Positions 1 through 9,131 of a stretch of 64,000 nt of DNA are shown here, one piece after another; position 1 is the stretch's first letter; each line of letters starts with the position of its first letter. The stretch spans positions 1-64,000 of the forward strand of contig JAKPPU010000125.1 in assembly GCA_029547185.1 (NCBI GenBank), written 5' to 3'. A program made the position numbers and the translations under genes. The stretch comes from Deltaproteobacteria bacterium. Its GTDB lineage: Bacteria; Desulfobacterota; Desulfomonilia; UBA1062. Under the pieces are notes generated by a model. That model was not told the DNA's origin. It made no database searches and saw only the letters and a list, made by a program, of their open reading frames with translations.

Positions 1-222
1 AAGATCACCGGTTTGGAGATAGAGCGGAACAAGAAGATCTCGAAGGTGAGGTACAAGATCGAGCAGTACTTTGGGGTGACGGCATTACACCAGGGGGCAT
101 CCCGGGCGAGGTTCACTACCCTGGCGAGGGAGGGGTGGGACAGGATGTGCCAGGTTATTGCATTCAATATGAAGCGATCGTACCTTGCAGGGATGAAAAA
201 ACTGGTACCTGTTGCTGCCTGA
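1..222 (+). mobile_element. Transposase C-terminal fragment (IS4/IS5/IS1182-like DDE family), cut by the window edge
   Basis: The reading frame is open from base 1, so this is the 3' end of a gene that starts outside the window. The visible ~73 residues contain a K-VRYKIEQYFG stretch and end in a segment with IAFNMKR, which resembles the C-terminal end of DDE transposases of the IS4/IS5/IS1182 group, where the last catalytic Glu sits in a Y-x2-R/K-x3-E-type signature (here RYKIEQYFG). It stops with TGA at 220-222. Whether the element is intact cannot be seen, because the left end is missing and no terminal inverted repeat was recognised to the right of the stop. Confidence 0.75.
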
Positions 223-673
223 TCAAGGGACAGGTGTGTCCGGAGCAGGGAAATGCTGCCGGATACAAGGAAACTGAGGGTATTTCCGGCAAGAAATTGA
301 GCCTTCTCAACGAAGAAATTGATGAAAAATTACCAATCAACCTCGGAAGGACGCTTTTTGCCGGATTACGCAAAGGTCTCATGATATGCAGGCGGAAGCG
401 GCGGAGCCGCGCGACTGATGCCCGCGTCAGGCTGGATACGGCTGAATATTACAGAAAAAAACCATATTCAAGTAAAAATGAGGCTCATGAGTCAAATTGA
501 GAAATTGATACACCTCATACTGATTGAGTGGCATCTCTGATACGAATATAACTTTTAATGATCTGTGCCGGCACTTTAAGAGGCAGGGAATAAAATCCTG
601 CCTCTTTTTGCATGTTCACGGGAGTGACCGAGGGATTGATATTTTGGCTGATGAGCAATATCCGAGCGCAGGA
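223..673. other. Intergenic stretch after the transposase tail
   Basis: About 450 bases without a convincing gene. The open frames here are short and do not look like protein. The only clear element is the terminator-like hairpin at 579-609. The stretch may include the right end of the insertion sequence, but I found no repeat pair to prove it. Confidence 0.5.
579..609. terminator. Rho-independent terminator, probably bidirectional
   Basis: A 10-bp perfect stem (AAGAGGCAGG paired with CCTGCCTCTT) with a short A-rich loop is followed by a T-run on the plus strand and preceded by an A-rich flank. It lies past the stop of the minus-strand gene at 674-1036 and past the transposase tail, so it could serve both strands. 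Confidence 0.75.
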
Positions 674-1036
674 TTACGATTCCAGGATGACCATTGAAGA
701 GGGGAAGGTTTTCAAGAGCAGTTGCTCAACATCTCTGCGGATTGCAGGGTCGATGACCGGCTCGACGAGGCTTACCAGATTGCCTGACACCCTGTCTTTC
801 TTATGCTGCCAGGAGACGATCAGGCCGGGGACGTGGATGATCCGGCATTCGATTGCCCCGCAGCAGGCGCTTCCGGCGGTCATCACGCCTTCGATGTAGA
901 GGAGCTCCCGGTTTCCGCAGGGAAGCCTGCCTTCAGTCCTGACGGTATAGCTTCCCTGCGGGAAGATGACTTCCGAGCCGGGAAGGGCATGGACATGTTC
1001 TTTCATGAGAGGGCCGCCTTTATGCGTATGATACAT
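674..1036 (-). CDS. Small conserved hypothetical protein
   Basis: I do not recognise a family with certainty. The 120-residue product has a central part rich in Gly/Cys (GSACCGAIECR) and a predicted beta-rich middle, with no signal peptide or membrane segment. Two starts are possible: ATG at 1036 has no visible ribosome site, and an in-frame ATG at 1006 (giving 110 residues beginning MKEHVHALPG) follows an AAAGG-type sequence and may be the true one. It is divergent from the FAH-family gene starting at 1141, leaving about 100 bp for both promoters. The twin Cys could bind metal, but this is only a guess. Confidence 0.55.
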   Translation of the reverse strand: MYHTHKGGPLMKEHVHALPGSEVIFPQGSYTVRTEGRLPCGNRELLYIEGVMTAGSACCGAIECRIIHVPGLIVSWQHKKDRVSGNLVSLVEPVIDPAIRRDVEQLLLKTFPSSMVILES

Positions 1037-1140
1037 CAGGACGCTGCTGGATGAAACCTTGTTATTTATTCATCTTTCAATTATTAATATCCTCGTCTGT
1101 AATATGTAAAAAGATCCGTTCGTAAGGAGGTTCACCGGTC

Positions 1141-2133
1141 GTGAAGCTGCTCAATTTCCTGGCAGACGGGCAGGCGCATTTCGGGTTGGCAGTCGACGGC
1201 TACGCCGTGCCTTTCACAGCACTTCAGGCGCATGAGCGGACGAGCTTCCCGGAGCTCGAAAGCATCTACACCTACCTCGAGAGCCTTCCGGAGAGCTTCG
1301 AGCATGCGTCAATGCTGGCAGACCGTGTGCCCGGCCTCATAGAGCTGGGTGACACTCAAGGCATGTACCCCATCATCGGCGTCAGAATCCTTCCCCCGAT
1401 ACCGAAGCCTGCTGCCCTGCTCGATTTCGCCCTGACGCCCAGGCACCTCGTCAATTCGATGAGGACCATGCTCAGGCACGAGTTCGGGTCGCTCGCGAGC
1501 AGGCTCGTTTCTTCCCTCCTCGAGAAGAGGATGTACAGGATGAGCAGCTCTCCCACGCCTCCTTATTATAAAGGCAATCACCTCTCCGTGATCGGCGACC
1601 ATGACGAGATCGGCTGGCCTTCCTACACCTCTTATCCGGATATCGAGCCCGAGCTCGCCATCCTGACGGGCAGGCCGGGGCACAAGATCGCCGGATACAT
1701 GATCTTCAACGATGCCTCTGCCCGGGACGTGCAGTTTCCGGAAATGTTCGGGTCCGGACCGGCGCGCTCAAAGGATTTCTCCAAGGGAAACGGGCTGGGG
1801 CCGTTTCTCGTGACGCCGGATGAAATCCCCGATCCCCTGTCCCTGAACGTCATCGCCAGAGTCGGAGAGCGCTTCGTCTGGAAAGGCAGCACCTTGGAGT
1901 ACGCTGTGCGGCCGGAAAGGGTCGTCGATTACTTCGAAGGCATCTTCACCCTGGTCCCGGGCGTGGTCCTCGGCATGGGCACCATACCGGGATGCACGGG
2001 ACTCGACAACGACCAGTGGATAGAGCCGGGCGAGATAGTCGAGATCATGTTCGAGGGCCTGGGGACCCTGCATCAGAAGGTCCCGACCGTGCCGGCAGGG
2101 CTCGAGAAATCGCGCTGGGAGCAGCGGTTTTAA
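1141..2133 (+). CDS. Fumarylacetoacetate hydrolase (FAH) family protein
   Basis: Member of the FAH superfamily, metal-dependent enzymes that hydrolyse, isomerise or decarboxylate beta-diketo or 2-oxo-acid compounds in the cytoplasm, often in aromatic catabolism. The 330-residue length fits bacterial FAH-fold enzymes with an extended N-terminal part. Motifs seen are YYKGNHLSVIG near residue 140, the E-x-E metal ligands in IEPELAIL, and FNDASARD followed by SKDFSKGNGLGPFLV, all of them hallmarks. The start is GTG at 1141, ten bases after AAGGAGG (1124-1130). The MBL-fold hydrolase follows 18 bp later, so the two genes are probably one operon acting on the same substrate. The substrate cannot be read from sequence. 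Confidence 0.9.
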   Translation: MKLLNFLADGQAHFGLAVDGYAVPFTALQAHERTSFPELESIYTYLESLPESFEHASMLADRVPGLIELGDTQGMYPIIGVRILPPIPKPAALLDFALTPRHLVNSMRTMLRHEFGSLASRLVSSLLEKRMYRMSSSPTPPYYKGNHLSVIGDHDEIGWPSYTSYPDIEPELAILTGRPGHKIAGYMIFNDASARDVQFPEMFGSGPARSKDFSKGNGLGPFLVTPDEIPDPLSLNVIARVGERFVWKGSTLEYAVRPERVVDYFEGIFTLVPGVVLGMGTIPGCTGLDNDQWIEPGEIVEIMFEGLGTLHQKVPTVPAGLEKSRWEQRF

Positions 2134-2151
2134 TCCAATCAAGGGAGGGAG

Positions 2152-3102
2152 ATGATGAACGGAAAGGATGAGAATCTCGGCCTGGTGAGGCTGTCGGAGA
2201 GGTGTTACGGATACATGCAGAAGGATGAGGGACTCGGCTGGAGCAACTCGGGCCTGATCGCGGGCCACGACTCCGCGCTCCTCATCGACACCCTGTTCGA
2301 CCTGCCCCTCACCCGGAAGATGCTGGCCGAGATCGAAGACAAGGTGAGAAAGCCCGTCAGGCAACTGGTGAACACACACCACAACGGCGACCACTGGTGG
2401 GGCAATCAGCTCGTCGAGGGCGCCCAGATCATCGGACACCGCATGTTCCGCTCGGAGATGATGAAGATGACGCCGGAGACGGTACACGTCATCGACAGCC
2501 TGCCTTCGGACATGCCTGCGGTCGGGCTGCTCAAGAAGGCCATGGCGCCGTTCGATTTCTCCGGGATAAAGCTCACGCCCCCGACTCTCGTATTCGACGA
2601 CCGCCTGACCCTCTACATCGGCGATCAGGAGGTCGAGCTCATCCACGTGGGCCCTGCCCACACGGCCACGGACGTCATCGTGTTCTTCCCCGGAGAAAAG
2701 GTGCTCTATGCAGGAGACATCATCTTCCGCCTCTGCACGCCCATCGGCTGGGAGGGGACCTTCAAGAACTGGATATCCGCCCTCGACACCATCATCAGGC
2801 TCGCGCCCGAGAAGATCGTTCCCGGCCACGGGCCCCTGTGCGGCCTTGAAGGGGCAAAGGAGATGCGGGATTATCTCAATTATATCTACGCCGAGGCGAG
2901 ATCGTGCTTCGATCGCGGGCTCACAACGGCCGAGGCCTCGAAGGCAATAGACCCGGGCCCCTATGCCGGCTGGACAGAGCCGGAGCGCATCGTCTTCAGC
3001 GTGGCCCGTGCATACCGCGAGTTCCGCGGAGAGCCCTATGACGCCCCGTCCGATCCCTTCGAAATGGCGAACATCATGGCTGAGATAAGGCAGAGGCTCT
3101 GA
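2152..3102 (+). CDS. MBL-fold metallo-hydrolase with altered HxHxDH motif
   Basis: Metallo-beta-lactamase fold hydrolase, 316 residues, cytoplasmic. The first metal motif reads THHNGDHWWGN: relative to HxHxDH, H76, D80 and H81 are present but the second His is N78. Later fold motifs are HVGPAHTATDVIV (third His region), YAGDIIF (bridging Asp) and PGHGPL (last His), all present. The Asn/Asp variant with GDHxxGN is seen in a subset of MBL proteins, so the protein need not be dead, but its metal site differs from the standard glyoxalase II type. ATG at 2152 or 2155 can start; the GGGAGGG site (2143-2149) suits 2155 slightly better. It follows the FAH gene closely. Confidence 0.88.
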   Translation: MMNGKDENLGLVRLSERCYGYMQKDEGLGWSNSGLIAGHDSALLIDTLFDLPLTRKMLAEIEDKVRKPVRQLVNTHHNGDHWWGNQLVEGAQIIGHRMFRSEMMKMTPETVHVIDSLPSDMPAVGLLKKAMAPFDFSGIKLTPPTLVFDDRLTLYIGDQEVELIHVGPAHTATDVIVFFPGEKVLYAGDIIFRLCTPIGWEGTFKNWISALDTIIRLAPEKIVPGHGPLCGLEGAKEMRDYLNYIYAEARSCFDRGLTTAEASKAIDPGPYAGWTEPERIVFSVARAYREFRGEPYDAPSDPFEMANIMAEIRQRL

Positions 3103-3432
3103 CAGGAATAGATTTTGTTCAGATAGCGCTGGGGTCATAGTGCAATTTTAAAAAATAACAGGGGCAGCCGTATCGCGCATTGACGATAAAATGTAATTCT
3201 GATATTAGCGTGAAACTTACCGAGCAGATAATCTTTACACTAAGGTAACCATGATTCGACCTATGCGGCACCGGAGAGAGAAAGATTTATTCATTGGAAT
3301 ATCCTTTAAAAACATCTTACTCTCGTCTTTCGAGGATTGGTTCGTGATTTCTGGATCATGGTGCGGGTTTCCGGCTGCGGGAAAGTCCCTGAGCGACCCC
3401 GCAGGCTTGCCATCCGCGAAAGGAATGCTCAC
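3103..3432. other. Intergenic leader before the large secreted protein
   Basis: About 330 bases with no convincing gene. Near 3130-3165 there is a GGGGTCA, then an A/T-rich run, then AGGGGCA; similar GGGGTCA/AGGGGGCA motifs recur near 45400-45530. A start-like frame runs through the last 96 bases but the better start of the next gene is at 3433. Confidence 0.4.
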
Positions 3433-6400
3433 ATGAGAGACATCAGGACGAGAATTTATGAGTGGATCATCTGGGTGCTCGTATGGGTGTTCGGGTATGC
3501 GCCGCTGTGCTCGGCCCTCACGTTCAGCCCGCTCGACAGGGCACAGGTCATGGATTCCGCGAGGTCCGTTACCCCTGAAAAGTATCCCAATGCGGAGGTG
3601 GTGCAGCTCGATTCGAGGCAGTGGATCACCTACAAGACCGACGGCACGTACAGGCAGTGGTACGAGACGTACGCGAAGGTCATGACCGAAAAGGGAAGGC
3701 GCAGGTACAAGTCGGTCACCTCGTCGTACACCATCCCCTACAACGTCACCGAGTTCAAGCTCGTGGAGGTGATCCGCCCCGACGGATCGAGCCTGCAGGT
3801 CGACATCGAAAAGAACAGCAGCGACCTGATCGAGCAGTCCCAGATGGACGCGAACATCTACGACCCCAACAACAGGATCCTCCGCGTGAGCATTCCCGAG
3901 GTGAATGTCGGTGACACAGTGCATTTCATCGTATGTGACGAATTCAAGAAGACGCGCATGCCCGGCACCTTCAGCGATTACGTTCTCTTCGAGAGCACGG
4001 ACCCGATAAAACGGGCAGAATACACCGTGGTGGCGCCCAAGGAAAAGCCGCTGCAGAGCATGGCCCTCAAGGCCCAGATCCCGGGGACTGTCACGCACAC
4101 GAAAGAAGCCGTAAACGGCGAGATCGTCTACACGTGGGTTGCCAGAGACGTTCCCCAGACATACGAAGAACCCCAGATGCCGCCGCTCTATACCCAGGAG
4201 CAGCGGCTCCTCGTGAGCACGATACCCGACTGGGAGAGCGTGTCGAAGTGGTACTGGAGCCTCTGCAAGCCCAAGATCGAGAGCACGACGCCCGAGATGG
4301 AAAAGACCGTGAAGGACCTCGTGGCGGGCATCTCGAACCCGCAGAGAAAGATCGAGACGATCTTTTACTGGGTGTCCCAGGAGATCCGGTACATGGGCAT
4401 CACGGTCGAGAAAGACGCGCCCGGGTACGAGCCGCATCCCGTGAAAATGACCTTCGAGCGCAGGGCAGGCATCTGTCGGGACAAGGCCGCGCTCCTCGTC
4501 TCCATGCTGCGGCTTGCCGGCTTCGAGGCCTATCCCGTGCTCATCATGAACGGCCCGAAAAAGGATCCCGAAGTGCCCCAGCCGTTCTTCAACCATGCGA
4601 TCTCCTGCGTGCGCATGCCGGACGGGAAATACCTGCTCATGGATGCAACCGACGAGAATACGAAGGAGCTCTTCCCGGCATACCTGAACGACCAGAGCTA
4701 TCTCGTAGCCTCTCCCCACGGAGAGACGCTCCTCACGAGCCCCATCATCCCGGCAGAGCAGAACATGATGCACATCGAGACCACCGGGACCCTCGGGAAG
4801 CAGGGTGACCTCCACGCGAGCGTCAGGATGTTCTTCGAGGGGATCAACGATAACGTCTACCGCAGGTTCTTCTCGCAGCTCACCCCTGAAGAGCGGCGGC
4901 AGTACTTCGAGAAGATCGTCATGAGAACCGCGCCGGGAGGCATCCTCACCTCGTTCGATCTCCTGCCGGCCGACATGCTCGACACCTCCCAGAGGATCGA
5001 GGCCCGCTTCGGGTTCGAGGTCAAGGAGTGGGCGATTCCGGGCAAGGATACGGTCATTCTTCCCGTGGTGCACTTCAGCAAGAGCGTGGGAATGTCCAAC
5101 ATCCTCATCGGCAAGATGGGCCTCAAAAAACGGAAATACCCTTACGTCACCGACGTGGCCTGCGGAATCCAGGAATCGTTCAGGCTCGATGTGGGCGATT
5201 CTCTGGGCAAGGTCCTGAGCCTGCCGGAATCCACCCGGATCGACAACAAGGGCGCCACCTGGAAGTCGTCGATGTCGGTCAGGGGAGGGGGCTCTCTCAT
5301 CTTCGAGCAGACTTTCAAGATGAAGATCCCCGAGTATACGCCCGAGGAATACGGGGAGCTCCAGGAGACCATCAGGACGATCGAGGCGGACAACAAGAAG
5401 ATGCCCGTCTTCTCGACCGCGAGATCTCCCCTGCCCGTGTCCGAGCAGCAGTGGTACACCCCGTTCCAGTCGGATGCGCTGGTTATCGACGAGGTCCACG
5501 ATTACGACGTGATCGACAGGACGAGCTGGACGGAAACGAAGCACGTGAAGATGAAGGTGCTCACCTATGCGGGCAAGAAGAACTACAGCGATATCCGGAT
5601 CGCCTTCAACCCGAGCTGGGAAAAGGTCGAGCTGAAGAAGGCCGTGGTGACCTCGCCAGGTGGCATCAGGTCCACCATCGATGAAAAGGAAGTCAACATC
5701 ATGGACGCCGACTGGGTCGGCGACGCGCACCGCTACCCCGCATCGAAGATCATGGTCGTGAGCCTTCCCGGTGTGGAGGAGGGGAGCACGATCGAATACA
5801 CCCTCGTGAGGAAAAAGACCGGCAGGTCCTTCTTCTCTCTCCACGGCGAATCATGCTTCCTCGACAACAGGAGGATAGAGAGCCGCTCCCGTGAAGACCA
5901 GTCCCTCGTGACCATGGACGGGGTGTTCCGCTACCCCGAGCCCATCGAGAAGAAGACCGTCCGCATCCGGGTGCCCGAGGGCATGAAGCTCAACATTTCG
6001 GATTTCAGCGATCACGGCAAGCCTGTCGACCTTACGGGCAGGGGCATTCAGGTCAGGACAATGAACGAGAGGAACAAACGGGTCTATGAATTCAGCGCCG
6101 CCATGGTCCCGCCGGCGCGCCAGGAAGACTACATGCCTCCCTGGTACTACTTCAATCCCGTCCTGTTCGCCTCGTCCGGAAGCTGGAAGGACTATGCCCA
6201 CGAGGTGCAGACTCACCTGACCCGGGCGGCATCGAGCTGCGAAAAGGCTGCGAAGCTGACTGCCGGGCTCGTGAAGGACACGGACGAGAGCACCGCGAAG
6301 ATCAGGCTGATCCGCGATTTCGTCGCGAGAAATATCAAGGACATATTCAATGCCTGGCACGAGCTGCCATTGAGCTGCATCACGCCTGCCGACCGGGTCC

Positions 6401-7380
6401 TCTCCGACGGCTACGGAGGCTCGGCGGACCGCGCGGTACTGCTCTATGCAATGCTCAAATCGGCCGGATTCGAGCCCGAGCTCGTCCTGGCATCGTGGGT
6501 TTCGCCGGTCGATGAACTCAAGGAGCCGCTCTATGATTACCCGGCCCCCCACTGGTTCAAGTGCGTCCTCGTGAGGGTAAAGGAAGGAGACAGCTTCATC
6601 TATCTCAACGACACGGATGAATATGCCGAGCTGGGCTCGACCGGCAGCGCTCTGCACCCGGCCCTCGTGCTCTCCACCGGGAAATTCGAGACCATCCGCC
6701 CCCGTTCCGATCTCTTCGAGGACCGCACCGACGTCGACATCTCGATCAGGCTCTCCGAAGACGGCGACATCGTGATGAAGCAGAAGCGCACCTTCTTCGG
6801 GACCAACTATGCGGTGTTCCGCAAGCAGTTTTCTGAGATGCCGCCCGAAGAGCGCAAGCGCCATCACGAGCAGCTCGTCTCGTCCATCAGCCACGCCGCC
6901 AAGTCCGCCGGAGAGTATGTCACCCGCTATGACCTGTATCCCGGGGTCGAGGAGCTGAGCATCCGGGCCGATTCTTACGCCGTACGCCAGAACGAGTATC
7001 TCTATCTGAAGATCCCTGGACTGGTGAACATCCTCGAAGGCGTCACGAGCGACGACAGAAAGAGCCCCCTCTATCAGTACAGCCCGCGAAAGGCGCAGAT
7101 AACCGTGGATGTGACGCTGCCCGAAGGAATCGAAGCGTACGAGGTGCTCCCTCCCGACGGCCTACAGCTCGGAATCGGCAAGGAGGGCGGGGGAATCAGC
7201 CTGGAAACGTCCATGCGGGACGGGGGCCCGGGGTCCAGGACCAAGGTGGTCCGCGTGCGGCAGACTGTGGATATCAAGCCCGTCACCGTGCCGGCCGATG
7301 ACTATCCAGAGCTTCTCGATATCCAGCGCATCCTGTCCCATCCCAAAACCAACCTGCTCCTTCTGCGCATGAAGAAGTAG
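3433..7380 (+). CDS. Large secreted protein with tandem DUF3857-transglutaminase-like modules
   Basis: A 1315-residue protein with an N-terminal signal peptide (hydrophobic run WIIWVLVWVFGYAPLCSA), so it acts in the envelope. It holds two copies of DUF3857 followed by a transglutaminase-like (papain-fold) domain. In the first, the catalytic triad is visible: C348 in GICRDKA, H388 in NHAISC and D404 in LMDATDE. In the second, the equivalent positions are S997 in YGGSADRA, H1040 and D1060, so the nucleophile is Ser instead of Cys. A tandem duplication within one gene is evident from the repeated order. ATG 3433 is chosen because a GAAAGGA site lies eight bases upstream and the signal peptide begins there. 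The function of DUF3857 proteins is not established. Confidence 0.9.
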   Translation: MRDIRTRIYEWIIWVLVWVFGYAPLCSALTFSPLDRAQVMDSARSVTPEKYPNAEVVQLDSRQWITYKTDGTYRQWYETYAKVMTEKGRRRYKSVTSSYTIPYNVTEFKLVEVIRPDGSSLQVDIEKNSSDLIEQSQMDANIYDPNNRILRVSIPEVNVGDTVHFIVCDEFKKTRMPGTFSDYVLFESTDPIKRAEYTVVAPKEKPLQSMALKAQIPGTVTHTKEAVNGEIVYTWVARDVPQTYEEPQMPPLYTQEQRLLVSTIPDWESVSKWYWSLCKPKIESTTPEMEKTVKDLVAGISNPQRKIETIFYWVSQEIRYMGITVEKDAPGYEPHPVKMTFERRAGICRDKAALLVSMLRLAGFEAYPVLIMNGPKKDPEVPQPFFNHAISCVRMPDGKYLLMDATDENTKELFPAYLNDQSYLVASPHGETLLTSPIIPAEQNMMHIETTGTLGKQGDLHASVRMFFEGINDNVYRRFFSQLTPEERRQYFEKIVMRTAPGGILTSFDLLPADMLDTSQRIEARFGFEVKEWAIPGKDTVILPVVHFSKSVGMSNILIGKMGLKKRKYPYVTDVACGIQESFRLDVGDSLGKVLSLPESTRIDNKGATWKSSMSVRGGGSLIFEQTFKMKIPEYTPEEYGELQETIRTIEADNKKMPVFSTARSPLPVSEQQWYTPFQSDALVIDEVHDYDVIDRTSWTETKHVKMKVLTYAGKKNYSDIRIAFNPSWEKVELKKAVVTSPGGIRSTIDEKEVNIMDADWVGDAHRYPASKIMVVSLPGVEEGSTIEYTLVRKKTGRSFFSLHGESCFLDNRRIESRSREDQSLVTMDGVFRYPEPIEKKTVRIRVPEGMKLNISDFSDHGKPVDLTGRGIQVRTMNERNKRVYEFSAAMVPPARQEDYMPPWYYFNPVLFASSGSWKDYAHEVQTHLTRAASSCEKAAKLTAGLVKDTDESTAKIRLIRDFVARNIKDIFNAWHELPLSCITPADRVLSDGYGGSADRAVLLYAMLKSAGFEPELVLASWVSPVDELKEPLYDYPAPHWFKCVLVRVKEGDSFIYLNDTDEYAELGSTGSALHPALVLSTGKFETIRPRSDLFEDRTDVDISIRLSEDGDIVMKQKRTFFGTNYAVFRKQFSEMPPEERKRHHEQLVSSISHAAKSAGEYVTRYDLYPGVEELSIRADSYAVRQNEYLYLKIPGLVNILEGVTSDDRKSPLYQYSPRKAQITVDVTLPEGIEAYEVLPPDGLQLGIGKEGGGISLETSMRDGGPGSRTKVVRVRQTVDIKPVTVPADDYPELLDIQRILSHPKTNLLLLRMKK

Positions 7381-7624
7381 GCAGGGAAGCAGTTAATCAA
7401 AAGAGGGGGCGTGATGCCCCCTCCCGGTCCGGCTGCTCCGGGTGATGCAAACCTGAATACTGCCATGAAAAAACGGCGGGATCACCAGGGATCACCTCTC
7501 CTGACGATCTCTGCACGGTTCATCCTGTTGAAATATTCGTTGAATAATCCCTGCCGATCTAGTACGCATTGGTATGAACAGTCCACGCCGCATGAGCGGG
7601 CATACGGTTTTACTGGAGGAGTAC

Positions 7625-8965
7625 ATGAAAAAAGCCGGCACGGTAGTTACTTTCATCGTGGGGATCTTTCTGGTCGTTACCGCATCCGCCCTCGTCTACA
7701 ACTATCTCGAATGGGAGAAGCCCAAGGTCAAGATTACGGAGGCCTTCGATATGATCGGCCAGAAGAGGAACGTCACCATCAAGGTCGCTGATTCGCGCAG
7801 CGGGATTAGGAGAATCGCCGTCACACTCACACAGAAGCAGCATACGTTCAATGTCGCCTCCATCGACATCCCCGAGGAGGGGGTGTTCGAGAAGACGCTG
7901 CCGATAGAGGTGAGCCCGCGCAAGCTCAGGATGGTAAACGGGCCTGCCGTCCTCGAGGTGAAGGCAGTCGACTACTCTCCGCTGCACAATACCGTGATCG
8001 TAAAGAGAAACGTGACCATCGATATGGTGCCGCTCCGTGCTTCCCTCCTCTCCATGGCGCACAATGTCAATCCCGGCGGCACCTGCCTGGCGGTCTACTC
8101 CCTGACGAAACAGGCGACGAAGAGCGGCGTGATGAGCGGAAACATCTTCTTTCACGGTTATCCCGAGAAGACCGCTCAAGGAAAGACCTTCTACGTGTGT
8201 TACTTCGCCGTGCCCATCGATGTGACCAGGGCCACCGTGATGAGCGTGGTTGCTGAAGACAGGGCAGGGAACCGGGCAGTTGTCCCGATACCGTTCTACG
8301 TAAGATCGCAGCATACCTTCCGCGACGACACGCTTGCCATCAGCGCCGATTTCGTCGCCAGAAAGGCCGCCGAGTTCGCTCAGGATTACCCGGACCTCGA
8401 GGGGAAATCGGTCTTGGATGCCTTCACGTATATAAATTCCCAGATGCGCAAGTCAAACGAAAGCGCCATCCACACCCAGTGCCTCAAGACCGATCCCAAG
8501 CAGCTGTGGCAGGGCGAGTTCCTCATGATGAGAAACGGGGCTACCAAGGCGCGTTTCGGCGACAGGAGGACGTACGTGCTCAACGGCGTTTCCGCCGGGG
8601 CAAGCCTCCACCAGGGCATCGACCTCGCCTCCACTGAGCATGCCCCTATCGAGGCCTCGAACAGCGGGACCGTCACTTTTACCGGCAATCTCGGCATCTA
8701 CGGGAACACCGTCATCATCGACCACGGCCAGGGCATATCGAGCCTCTACGGGCACATGAGCGCGATCCAGGTCACCGAAGGGCAGAAGGTGACGAAAGGC
8801 CAGATCATCGGCAGCACCGGATCGACCGGCTGGGCCGGCGGCGACCACCTGCATTTCAGCATCCTGGTGAAAGGCGTCTTCGTCAATCCCATAGAATGGT
8901 GGGATTCGCACTGGATAAAGGACAACGTCACCCTCAAACTCCAGGACGCCCAAGCAGGACTGTAG
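7625..8965 (+). CDS. M23-family peptidoglycan endopeptidase, membrane-anchored
   Basis: Zinc metallopeptidase that cleaves peptide cross-bridges of peptidoglycan. The 446-residue protein starts with a single transmembrane segment (TVVTFIVGIFLVVTASALVY) and has a ~300-residue periplasmic part before the C-terminal LytM/M23 domain. Metal ligands are intact: HQGIDLAS (His and Asp) and GGDHLHFSI (the H-x-H pair), with SSLYGHMS between, so an active enzyme is expected. The start at 7625 follows GGAGGAG at 7615-7621; an upstream in-frame start at 7574 would add a non-hydrophobic tail. It lies 244 bp after the transglutaminase-like gene on the same strand and ends at a strong terminator. Confidence 0.92.
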   Translation: MKKAGTVVTFIVGIFLVVTASALVYNYLEWEKPKVKITEAFDMIGQKRNVTIKVADSRSGIRRIAVTLTQKQHTFNVASIDIPEEGVFEKTLPIEVSPRKLRMVNGPAVLEVKAVDYSPLHNTVIVKRNVTIDMVPLRASLLSMAHNVNPGGTCLAVYSLTKQATKSGVMSGNIFFHGYPEKTAQGKTFYVCYFAVPIDVTRATVMSVVAEDRAGNRAVVPIPFYVRSQHTFRDDTLAISADFVARKAAEFAQDYPDLEGKSVLDAFTYINSQMRKSNESAIHTQCLKTDPKQLWQGEFLMMRNGATKARFGDRRTYVLNGVSAGASLHQGIDLASTEHAPIEASNSGTVTFTGNLGIYGNTVIIDHGQGISSLYGHMSAIQVTEGQKVTKGQIIGSTGSTGWAGGDHLHFSILVKGVFVNPIEWWDSHWIKDNVTLKLQDAQAGL

Positions 8966-9010
8966 AGCTTAAGAAGGCTTCCGAAGAGCGTACGGACATT
9001 CCTCATGGAC

Positions 9011-9042
9011 AAAAAGGGGCGGGATTAAACCCGCCCCTTTTT
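9011..9042. terminator. Rho-independent terminator after the M23 gene
   Basis: A 13-bp perfect inverted repeat, AAAAAGGGGCGGG paired with CCCGCCCCTTTTT, with a six-base loop. The symmetric A and T runs make it usable on both strands. Confidence 0.9.
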
Positions 9043-9131
9043 CGCCCGTCTCTGCGTCATTCCAATGAATCAATCAGAAGCTAAAGGAATTCGGTATTTT
9101 ATCCGTATACGTCAATACGAGGACAGATGAG

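Noticed and set aside
3235-5844. 869-codon open frame on the minus strand, opposite the DUF3857/transglutaminase gene
   Set aside because: It mirrors a well-supported plus-strand gene; the His/Asp/Val/Leu/Arg-rich composition is that of antisense translation of GC-rich coding DNA and it has no domain or ribosome site.
7403-7423. GAGGGGGC/GCCCCCTC hairpin after the transglutaminase-like gene as a terminator
   Set aside because: No T-run follows; kept only as a weak hairpin.
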